A stretch of DNA of 51,466 nt from Xenorhabdus yunnanensis (GTDB lineage Bacteria > Pseudomonadota > Gammaproteobacteria > Enterobacterales > Enterobacteriaceae), in NCBI RefSeq assembly GCF_028598805.1, contig NZ_JAQRFI010000034.1, forward strand, positions 1 to 51,466, given 5' to 3'. The position numbers were made by a program, and so were the translations under genes. Under the pieces are notes generated by a model. It was not told where the DNA came from, did not search any database, and saw only the letters and a program-made list of their open reading frames with translations. This document shows positions 8,057 to 17,300 of this stretch, one piece after another (position 1 is the stretch's first letter; each line of letters begins with the position of its first letter).

Positions 8057-8122
8057 GTTGCGCTACGTGAAATCTGGACAAGATTGTGAGGGGCAATTGC
8101 GCTACTTTTCACGTAGCGCAAC
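8057..8122. repeat. Three-part inverted repeat between IS6 copy 3 and a solo IS6 end
   Basis: A perfect 16-bp inverted repeat (GTTGCGCTACGTGAAA at 8057-8072; complement at 8107-8122). A third partial copy, TTGCGCTAC, at 8097-8105 can also pair with the right arm, so two alternative hairpins are possible. No ORF is present. Confidence 0.6.
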
Positions 8123-8138
8123 CGGAGGAAGTTTTTGG

Positions 8139-8154
8139 GGTTCTGTCGCATTAA
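8139..8154. repeat. Solo IS6-family terminal repeat
   Basis: The sequence GGTTCTGTCGCATTAA followed by CAGAGA, like the left end of copy 1 at 776, without a matching transposase next to it. It is a remnant of a deleted fourth element. Confidence 0.7.
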
Positions 8155-8177
8155 CAGAGAAAGTCTGTGCAAAAGTG

Positions 8178-8258
8178 TAACGGTATAGTAATTACGGACA
8201 CCTCACAAGCCGGCTAATATTTTATTAACGTGAAAGTGAGGTATCAGCATGAAACTGA
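8178..8258. repeat. About 70-bp repeat shared (inverted) with 37404-37473
   Basis: The complement contains GGCTTGTGAGGTGTCCGTAA and flanking bases that align with 37404-37473 at most positions. In both places it ends at an ATG-AAA start codon, so it looks like the terminal/leader part of an IS3-like element. Only fragments of such an element are visible. Confidence 0.5.
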
Positions 8259-8449
8259 AATCATCTATGCACCAACGCCTCGACAAACTGGAGGCGCGCA
8301 CTCGGTTCAGCCGCGCCTGTGAGCGACCTGCCCAAGCTGTTCGCGTACCGAACATACATGGATATTCGGTACGCGAACAGTTCATTCGCTTCGCCAAAAA
8401 AGGAGAAGCCAGACTCGCCGACTTCTCCAGTGACTTCATGGTGATCTGA
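8249..8449 (+). CDS. Small hypothetical protein containing a DNA palindrome
   Basis: A 66-residue basic protein (MKLKSSMHQRLDKLEARTRF at the N-terminus) with a GAGG ribosome site before ATG 8249. The middle of the gene carries a perfect 16-bp inverted repeat (8337-8380), which is unusual in coding DNA and suggests an inserted repeat or a spurious ORF. The start lies at the end of the repeat shared with 37404-37473, in the position of an IS3-type orfA start, so this could be a chimaera created by element decay. No family was recognised. Confidence 0.35.
   Translation: MKLKSSMHQRLDKLEARTRFSRACERPAQAVRVPNIHGYSVREQFIRFAKKGEARLADFSSDFMVI
8337..8380. repeat. Perfect 16-bp inverted repeat inside a small ORF
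   Basis: CTGTTCGCGTACCGAA at 8337-8352 and its exact complement at 8365-8380, separated by 12 bases. It would fold as a stable hairpin in RNA or single-stranded DNA. Confidence 0.75.
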
Positions 8450-8484
8450 CTGATCAGCGCGCGGCTGCCGACATGAAGATTATC

Positions 8485-9347
8485 CTACATGGGCGGCGGG
8501 TCGATTCTGACGAAAACCGGCTTCGTTTCCATTCCACCAAACGCATTTTCCACCTTCAGTTTATACCAGCCGGAATCTGCTGATCTGGCGGGTTTTTCGG
8601 GCGAACCAAAGATGAGGATCGGGGATTTTTTCCCACTGGTGAAGCTCCAGTCGCCTCCCGATGAGTAATTACCGTCCGGCTTGTCTTTGCACCAAACCCA
8701 TTCGTAATCATTCTGATCATCGAAGCTGACATTGGCCATGATCCCATAGCCATGATTATTGAGATCTATATGCAGGGTTTCATCCCCCTTCGGAATTTGA
8801 TATCGCACGACAGGTGGGCCAATAAGCGTAACCTGATCACCACTATATGTTCCGGAGTAAGGCGTACCATTCTCTTGCGTACCCACAACCCCATCACCCA
8901 CAGCGGGTAAAGCCAGCAAAGCATAGTTACTCGATGTCAATACGGGGATGACCACCGAGGTCGTTTCGTAAGAGGTCGGAGCAACAGAAGTGCCCTCGCA
9001 CCCCTCTCAAGAGGGAGGGATCTGGTCAGCAGGCATATAGAATAACGTATAGCCTTTGATCGTTCCGGAAATGGGGGATTCAGAATTCTTCCATGAAACT
9101 TTAACCATTCCGGGCATACCCGGCTGTTCACTAACCGTCAGATTCGTCGGCAGGGAAACAGTCGGGGTTGTTCTGACAAAGAAGTTACTTTGGGCTCCTG
9201 GCAGTGGCTTGCCATTTTTCCCTGCCCCAAATATTTTCCCATCCCATCCGCCAGGGCCGACCGGGAGCGCCGTAATATCCCACAGCTCACTATCGCTGTG
9301 CGGGTGCGTTTCATCAAGCGGAAGTCCGTATATTTGATACTGACCAT
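8485..9347 (-). pseudogene. Fibronectin-III/Ig-like domain protein, broken by a stop
   Basis: Reading leftward from about 9347, a continuous frame begins DGQYQIYGLPLDETHPHSDS, contains an FN3-like strand pattern (LPTNLTVSEQPG, MVKVSWKNSESPISGTIKGYTLFY) and meets an in-frame TGA after ADQIPPS (near 9010). The frame then resumes as EGCEGTSVAPTSYETTSVVIPVLTSSNY and runs to 8485 with an Ig-like segment (SFTSGKKSPIL, SGWYKLKVENAFGG). The N-terminus is missing at the junction with the ATPase remnant. It was probably a surface, chitin-binding or phage-tail-associated beta-sandwich protein. The 8485-8955 piece has a GTG start but no ribosome site. Confidence 0.55.
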
Positions 9348-9356
9348 CTGGTAAAA

Positions 9357-9572
9357 GCTATCGGATTGTTTCGTTATACCAATACGGTATTTATCGCTCC
9401 GCCATGGAGAGAAATCTTTAAACAGGATTCTGAACGTAAACAAGCATTTCGGGAAGCTGAATTGACATACCATACAATGGCCACAACTTACCGCCACCAC
9501 GGTTATCGTTTGATTGAGTTACCTCTTTCAACAGCCGAAGAACGCGCTGAGTTTGTTTTATCTAACCTTTAG
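9357..9572 (+). pseudogene. AAA_28-family ATPase, C-terminal remnant
   Basis: The frame enters without a start and reads GLFRYTNTVFIAPPWREIF, then RKQAFREAELTYHTM, YRHHGYRLIELPLSTAEERAEFVLSNL. This is the characteristic C-terminal end of small AAA_28 ATPases (PPW.EI, GY.L.ELP). The P-loop half is absent, so it is a dead fragment. Its stop at 9570-9572 overlaps the tail of the convergent resolvase remnant. Confidence 0.6.
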
Positions 9573-10130
9573 TTTCATTTTCCTGTACACACTTTTTTAG
9601 CCTGAAGTAGGTTGCGCGGGATATAGCTGTTTTTTCTGATACCATTTTAAAAGATTGCCCTTGGCGAATCAGCCCCAGGGCAGATGAAGTAGCGGCATGA
9701 GGCTTCCTACCAAATCTGACGTCTGCCGCCATTGCGGCAGTCCGTCCATCATTAGTTCGTTCCAGAATGCGCTCCCGCTCAGCCTCAGCTACAGCGGCCT
9801 ACCATTTTCCCCATCGTGCCTTCAGTACTTAGTCCATTCTCCAGAAACCGAATGGCTATTCCCTTTTTATAGCAAGCATCAACAATGTGGATCATATCTG
9901 CGGTGTTGCGGCCAAGTCGGTCCATTTTGGTACAAATGATGATGTCGCCTTTTTCCGCACGGGCAAGCAGCCGTTGTAACCCTTCGCGTTCGTCCGTAGC
10001 TCCCGACATCATGTCAGTAAAAATTCGATCTCTGACGCCTACAGATTTTAGCTCCGTAATTTGCACCGTGTCCTGTGATATGACACGCAAAAAGCCAATG
10101 TCAACATTGATATCTCGATTGGAATCACCA
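9562..10130 (-). pseudogene. Serine recombinase (Tn3-type resolvase), frameshifted
   Basis: The N-terminal part reads IGFLRVISQDTVQITELKSVG...DRIFTDMMSG, then the conserved RLLARAEKGDIIICTKMDRLGRNTADMIHIVD and STEGTMGKM. A frame change near 9800 leads into AVAEAERERILERTNDGRTAAM and a C-terminal HTH (ATSSALGLIRQGQSFKM, KTAISRATYFRLKK) that ends at 9562. The usual YARVS N-terminus is altered (FLRVIS) and no ATG is in place; the catalytic Ser of that motif may be retained. This is a decayed transposon resolvase, with no matching transposase nearby. Confidence 0.75.
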
Positions 10131-10266
10131 TTACCTAGATGTGTATAAACTTTTCAACAGGACATTATGGTAAATATAGTGGTATGACAAAAAAACAAAT
10201 CCACTGGGTATCGTGTTTAATATGCTCAATTATTGGTAACTTTTTGAATATAAGGTGAAATTACTG

Positions 10267-10863
10267 ATGTGGAACGAAAGGTACTCATGCTCTGATTACA
10301 TCTTCGGTACCGAACCGAACATCTTCCTTACCTCCTGTGAACATCTGCTATCACCGGGGAAGTCGGTGTTATCTGTCGCGGATGGCGAAGGCCGAAACAG
10401 CATCTGGCTCGCTTCGCAGGGGCTGAATGTGACGGCTTTCGATGTGTCCGCTGAAGGCCTGAAAAAAGCGAAAAAGCTGGCTACGCTTAAGAATGTGTCG
10501 GTTAATTTCAAACTCTCTGACATAGAAAACTGGCGCTGGGTTCCGGAACAATTTGATATTGTTGTTGCCATTTTTATTCAGTTCGCACCACCTGCTATGC
10601 GTAGGCAAATCTTCGAAGGAATGAAAACGACACTACGCCCAGGCGGGGTGATACTGATGCAGGGTTACAGACCAGAGCAGATAGGATATAGGACTGGTGG
10701 ACCTAGGGAGCCTGAATATTTTTACACACGGACGTTACTGGAAGAAATGTTTGGAGATTTCAGCATATTCAAATTGGATGAATATGATAGTGAACTCCAA
10801 GAAGGAACAGGTCATTCTGGTATATCTGCTTTGATTGATTTAGTAGCATTTAAACCGAGTTGA
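10267..10863 (+). CDS. Class I SAM-dependent methyltransferase (TehB-like)
   Basis: ATG 10267 gives 198 residues starting MWNERYS...YIFGTEPNIFL, the standard opening of this methyltransferase group; an AAGGTGA ribosome site is 9 bases upstream. SAM motif I appears as LSVADGEGRNSIWLA and the second acidic motif as TAFDVSAEGLKKA. FDIVVAIFIQFA, then LRPGGVILMQGYRPEQ, complete the core. The family usually acts on small molecules or tellurite. It stands alone between a resolvase remnant and an IS6 remnant, so its link with the NRPS or phenazine genes is only positional. The gene appears intact. Confidence 0.8.
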   Translation: MWNERYSCSDYIFGTEPNIFLTSCEHLLSPGKSVLSVADGEGRNSIWLASQGLNVTAFDVSAEGLKKAKKLATLKNVSVNFKLSDIENWRWVPEQFDIVVAIFIQFAPPAMRRQIFEGMKTTLRPGGVILMQGYRPEQIGYRTGGPREPEYFYTRTLLEEMFGDFSIFKLDEYDSELQEGTGHSGISALIDLVAFKPS

Positions 10864-11321
10864 TTAACATCCTCCTAGCGCTTTAGGGCTAGTTTGTGGT
10901 GCGACACGAGGCTGTTCCTGCGATCGTTTCAGCCAATAAGTAGTAATCAGTGCGAAGAAACCTGCTGTCTCACCAGCAGTTTCCTATCCGGCTGTCCATT
11001 GAGAGTAATTTTAATATGCAAAGCGCCGGGAACAATGTAGCCACGGGAAATCCGTAGGAGCGACCTGTAAGGATCAATCTAAAACTGCCAGCAGCAGGCG
11101 GTAAAGGCGTTAGGGATGAGGGAAAGGTCAGCATAAGCAAATCCCGATAAGCATCGTATGTTCGGTCAAAAGGTTCTGTCGCATTAAGCGTGGGGCACTC
11201 TGTTCAGTTAGCGATAATCCGGTTCTGTTTTGTTACGTACTGAAGGAAAAATGTAATGCAATATAAATTAATGGATATTGTGTCAAGGAGTATGTAATTA
11301 ATAAAATCAAGCTTTCTAATT
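10864..11321. other. Gap upstream of the NRPS; possible group II intron 5' fragment and solo IS6 end
   Basis: From 10899 the plus strand begins GTGCGACACGAGG, compatible with a group II intron 5' end, and the next roughly 250 bases are rich in short stems (for example CCTGCTG/CAGCAGG near 10970) without an ORF. The intron reading is tentative. A solo IS6 terminal repeat (GGTTCTGTCGCATTAA) lies at 11172-11187. The NRPS promoter should lie between 11190 and 11320, but no clear -35/-10 pair was found. Confidence 0.35.
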
Positions 11322-14300
11322 ATGATGCAAGTAGCTATGAACAGATTACAGGTTTTACCTCTTACTCAGTATCAAAAAGAAATCTACTATGAAGCTCAAC
11401 GTAATCCAGAAAGTAGTCAATTCACTATATCCATAGCGAGGATATTAAAAAAAGATATTAACTTTGAGAAATTTTTTCATTCAGTTAATAACGTCCTTAG
11501 TCATGATGTGACATGTCGATTACGCATCGTTGCACAAGCCGATGTACTGGGTCAACAGATACAAAATATTCCCGCTAATCAAATAGAAGTCATTGATGCT
11601 GAAGGTGAGGACGTTACTGTACTCTTCAAAAAATGGTCAAGGCGAGTTTTTAATCTGGATGATAAATCACTTCTTGAGGTTGCTCTGTTACGAAATCTGA
11701 AAGATGGCTGCGCGGCTATTTTTCTGCGCGCCCATCATATTGTTTGTGATGGTTGGGGAATAAATCAGTTAGCAGAAAAAATTTCCAAGTACTATCAGGA
11801 TAATGAGGTGAATCTGGGAATATTGCCTCACAATTCAGAAGAATATATCTCAGCAATCTTTGAGCAAGAAACAATTCTGTCACAACCAGAAATAAAACAG
11901 CAAATAACCGAGTTGGCTGTACTTACACAACGTCATGAACCCGTTTTTTTTAACCGGGGAAAGAAGGCTAATGTCTCTCGCTGTATGCAGCACCGATATA
12001 TCTTATCTAAGACTGAAGTTGTAAAAGCCTTGTCTCAAGGGATCAATCCCCACCAAGTTGTTATGTCTGCACTAACTGTCTTATTGTCACGGATACATAA
12101 TAACACCCAGCTAACAATAGGTGTTCCTTTGCTCAACCGCCGTATTAATCAACTTAATATTGTGGGTCAATGGGCTAATACGCTACCACTGGCTGTTGCG
12201 GTCAATGCAGAGGATACCCTTATTGAACTGGCAGCTCGTATTAAAACAGAAACTAAAAAACTAAAAACGTTTGAGCATATTCCGCTTGGGCGTTTACTTA
12301 AGTCTATGGGAACAAAAAGGCGTCAATGGTTTGATGTCACGGTATCTTATAACTACTCATCTATAACTGATGCTTTCCGTGATACCTATAAAAGCGAAGA
12401 TATCTATGCGGCGACTACCGCTCATGAAGATGATGCTATTGCGATCCATGTACATACTTATGGGGGCAATAATGATGTTGCTATTGATATCACCGGTGCG
12501 GTAGATGTTTTCGATGAAGATTATCCATTCGAAACATTTACGGCTGCCTTAGCGCGTATTATCGAACAAGTTATTACTTCACCCACACAAACCGTCTCAC
12601 AAGTGAAGCTCTCTTCGGCAGAAGAAATGGCTCAACTGGCTCTTTTTGAGCAGGGACCCAATACTGAATTTTCGAAGCAAGATACCTTATCAACGTTATT
12701 TGATACTCAGGTTTCATTACACGGGAAAGCAGTCGCTATTGCAAACTCTGGCGGGCAACCCGCTCTTACTTATATTCAGTTCCAAGCCCGTATAGACAAT
12801 ATGGTGGCTGTTTTACTGAAGGAGGGAGTGAGAAAAGGGGACATCGTTGCGATTTTAATGGATCGCAGCACGGATATGTTAACCGCTATCTTTGCTGTAT
12901 TAAAAGCAGGTGCTGCCTATTTACCCATAGACTCCAATTATCCGCAGGAGCGGATCGATTATATGTTGAAGGATAGTGGTGTCACGGTCATTATCTCCGA
13001 CAAATTGAATCAGTCTTTAATCGCTCAATCTTATATTGTCATTGACGGAAATAACATTTCAGCTCAAAAGCAGGTAAAACAGCCCAATTTATCTACAGCA
13101 GATTCTCTGGCATATATGATTTATACATCAGGCTCCACCGGGCAGCCTAAGGGCGTGATGATCAATCATTATTCAGCAGTAAACCGGATTGAGTGGATGC
13201 AGGAACGTTATCCGCTGGACAACACCGATGTGATATTACAAAAGACCCCTATTTCATTTGATGTGTCTGTCTGGGAATTATTCTGGTGGTCGATCTCTGG
13301 AGCCTCTGTGCACTTATTACCTCCGGGAGCGCACAAAGATCCGCTGGAGATAATAAAAGCAATCCGTATACATAATGTGACGACATTGCACTTTGTTCCC
13401 TCTATGCTCCAGCCTTTCCTTGATATTCTGGAAGCTGAACCTGAGTTAGTGAAGCAATTGGCCAGCTTGCGCCGTGTATTCACCAGTGGTGAAGCACTGC
13501 CTCCGACACGGGTTAATCAGTTCCGTCAAATCTTTTCTGTTTTTGGTTTAAAGGCGCCCGCATTGATCAACCTTTATGGTCCGACAGAAGCCACTGTAGA
13601 TGTATCATATTTCGAGTTTTTGCCTGAAAATAACGATGCTATCAACCGGGTTCCCATTGGTTTTCCGATTAACAATACTTCACTGAGAATTATGTCTCAG
13701 CATGATACCCGACAGGCAATAGGTATTGCGGGGGAGTTGCAAATTGGTGGAGTTGGACTGGCTCGCGGTTATCACAATAAACCTGAATTAACTGCTGAAA
13801 AATTCATTCTGGATGGAAGCGAGCGCTGGTACCGTACAGGCGATTTAGCCAGATGGTTACCCGACGGCAGCATCGAATATTTGGGAAGAATTGATAATCA
13901 GGTGAAGATTAGAGGTAACCGCATTGAGCTGGGGGAGATACAAAACACGCTTGAACGCATTCAGGGAATTAGCCAGGCGGAGGTTTTACCCCAAAAGAAC
14001 GGTAATGATGGCACTTATCTTTGTGCATACTACGTTATCAATAATCAGTATGTCACAAACAACCAGAGTCTTACTGCTGAAAAACTGCGTCAAACCTTAC
14101 TGGAATTTTTACCCGATTTCATGGTACCCCAAAAATTTGCACAGGTTCCTTCCATTCCCCTTACTCCAAACGGTAAAGTCGATCGTAACGCACTTAACAT
14201 ATTGATAAAACCAGAGGTTTCGAGTAGTCGTGATGATGCTCAGACGGAAACAGAATATCAATTAGCCGAAATTTGGAAGCGGGTATTAAAGATTGAACAA

Positions 14301-17300
14301 CTCAGTATGCAGGATAATTTTTACACATTAGGCGGAGATTCAATCTTAATGTTGAAAGTACGTTCCGAAGCTGAAAAGGCGGGAATGAATGTCACTCTTT
14401 CTGAATTATCACAGCATCTGACGATAGCTGAATTAAGCCGGCAAATTGATACTGAGCGTAAGGTTCACAAAGCCGTTGAGTTATCTCCGTTTGTACTGAT
14501 CAAAGAAAAAGAACGGGCTGCACTTTCTCAATATGCGGATGCCTTCCCTGCCACCCAGCTTCAGCTTGGCCTGATCTATCACAGCCAGCAGAGTAAAAGC
14601 TCAGCCACTTATAAAGATGTTTTCCGCTATACCTTGAAAGGCAAATGGGAGCCTGAAATTTTTTGTAAAAGTGCAGCAGCGACTATCCAGCGTCATCCTG
14701 TTCTTCGTTCGCACTTTAACCTAGCTGATTTCAGCGAGCCTTTGCAAATCATTAATCACAGTATCGATCTTGATGATGCTGTGGAGATTAAAGATCTTAG
14801 TTCACTGACATTGATTGTGTCTGAACAACTTATTAAAGAGCACATGAAAAAAAGAAGTCGTCAGGACTACCATTTTGATTGTGCCCCTTTGTATCACTTC
14901 TGTTTGTTCAAGACCGCAGACGCTATAGAGATGATATTTAGTTTTCATCACGCCATTCTGGACGGTGGTAGTGTAGCAAATCTGGTGCGTGAACTCTTCT
15001 CCCGCTATCTGAATGAGGGCGTGTATCCCACTGAAACTGATGTACTTCCATTACCCGCTCTGTATATCCAAGATGAGCTTCATGCATTACAAAATCACGA
15101 ACACAAAATGTTCTGGAAAGAAATGTTTGATGGGCTTCCCCGAACGCAATTCCCTGCCTACCGATTGTACGAAAGCTTGCCCAAAAATCGGATCTTCACA
15201 AAAACAGCAACCATTCCAGAAGAAATTGAAACGAAGCTGAAAACACTGGTGCAACAAGAACATGTTTCAATCAAATCGGTTTTCTTTGCTGCACATTGTT
15301 TAACTGTCGCTATGGTGACGAATCAGAATGAAATCGCAACGGGATTGGTTACCCACGGCAGACCTGATGCACAAAATTCAGAACAGATGCTGGGCTTGTT
15401 TCTGAATACACTTCCTGTGCGTTTCTCTATGTCAGGCAAAACATGGAAAGCGTGTATTCATTCGGTATTCAGTGCAGAACAGCGCCATGCGCCATACCGT
15501 AAATACCCACTTAATGCTATCCAGCAGGTGGCAGGAGAAGGAGCAAAAATAAGTTCCGCATTCAATTACATTCACTTCCACGTATTGGCTGACGTATTTA
15601 GCAATCCTGATTTGTCTCTCATCGCATTTGAACCGTGGGAAGAAACTAATTTTGACGTATTACTCAATGTCATGACTGACTTCATCACCGGTCAAAATTA
15701 TCTGCGATGTGATTTTGACGGCAATGTTTTCTCGCAAGTGCAGGCTGAGACTTATATAGACACCTATATAACCATATTGAACCAAATGGTCAGTCATGGT
15801 GATCAATCAGCAACCCTGAGCCAGCCATTCACACAAAGACACAGGGAAATACCATCCCAAAAATTCATATCAGCGCTGACCATGATTGTGAAAAATGTAC
15901 AGGAGCAACCTGATGCAATAGCCGTTCGTTATCATGATTTGCAGTGGAGCTATGAAAAACTCTGGTCAGAGTCTGGCAAAATTGCTTCTGCGCTGGTTTC
16001 TGAGGGAGTTGTTCAAAATACATCGGTGGCTATTGCGCTTGAACGTTCTCCGACACTCATTGCATCACTGATTGGTGTGATGAGAGCAGGAGGAGTGTGT
16101 TTGCCATTGGATCTGAGTTATCCGGCCCAGCGTATTGAAGCCATGGTGGAGCAAGCTCAGCCAGCACTGGCTATTGTTGATGATAAATCCGATACATTAC
16201 TCAATGTGGTAACAGTCCCGACCATGCGGGTAGACACGTTGATAAACGGCAATACGCATGTACCAGATAGAGAAATAGCCCCTGAACAGCTGGCTTATTT
16301 ACTGTTTACATCGGGTTCAACGGGTAAACCCAAAGGTGTGGCAATGCCGCATCGTAGCCTGTCAAATTTAGTTATCTGGCAGAATGAAACGCATACCGGT
16401 AAGAATATTCGTTCTACCTTACAGTATGCACCGCTGAGTTTTGATGTTTCATTTCAGGAAATCTTCTCTACACTGACCTCTGGTGGTGAGTTACACCTTA
16501 TTAGTGAAGATGAACGGCGTGATCCTTTGCAATTACTGCATATTATCAATAAGTACCAGACAGAAAGAATTTACCTGCCTTACGTTGCACTGCAACAATT
16601 GGCTGAAACAGCAGTCGCACTGGAAACCTACCCGAAAAACCTGAAAGTTGTTATTTCATCCGGTGAACAACTCCGGGTCACCGAAGATATTCGTCTGCTT
16701 ATTGGGCAAATCAATAACGGTATCCTTGAGAATCAGTATGGTCCCACAGAAACGCATGTCATCACTGCATTTACCATGCAGAGCGATCCAACATCTTTCC
16801 CTGCACTTCCTCCCATTGGTAAAAGTATCAATAACTCAGATATAGTGCTCCTTAACAGTCAATTAGAAGAAGTGGCTTCCGGTGAACAAGGTGAAATTTA
16901 TGCCCGTGGTTTACCTGTCGCATTAGGTTATTATCGGCAGCCAGAATTGACCGCAGAGCGCTTTATTATCCTCAAAAATGATAATGAGCCACTGTATCGT
17001 ACCGGTGATCTTGGCGTGAAGCTTAAAGATGGCAATATTCTCTGTTTAGGCCGCAAGGATACTCAGGTTAAAGTTCGTGGTTATCGCATTGAACTGGCGG
17101 AAATAGAATTAGCGGTATCAAGTACACCCGGTGCTGACGAATTACTGAAAGATGTTGCTGTCGTCGTTCAGAAACCCGGTGAAAATGATGGTTTTCTGGT
17201 AGCATTCCTGATCGGTGAAAAGAATGACGCATTTATTGCACGCGTACAGCAACATTTGTCTGAAATGCTGCCTAAACATATGCTCCCTTCCCGAATAGAG

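Noticed and set aside
6203-10863. The two methyltransferase genes as PhzM-like O-methyltransferases for myxin-type products
   Set aside because: Both are small class I enzymes of other subgroups, located far to the left beyond the NRPS; nothing ties them to phenazines.
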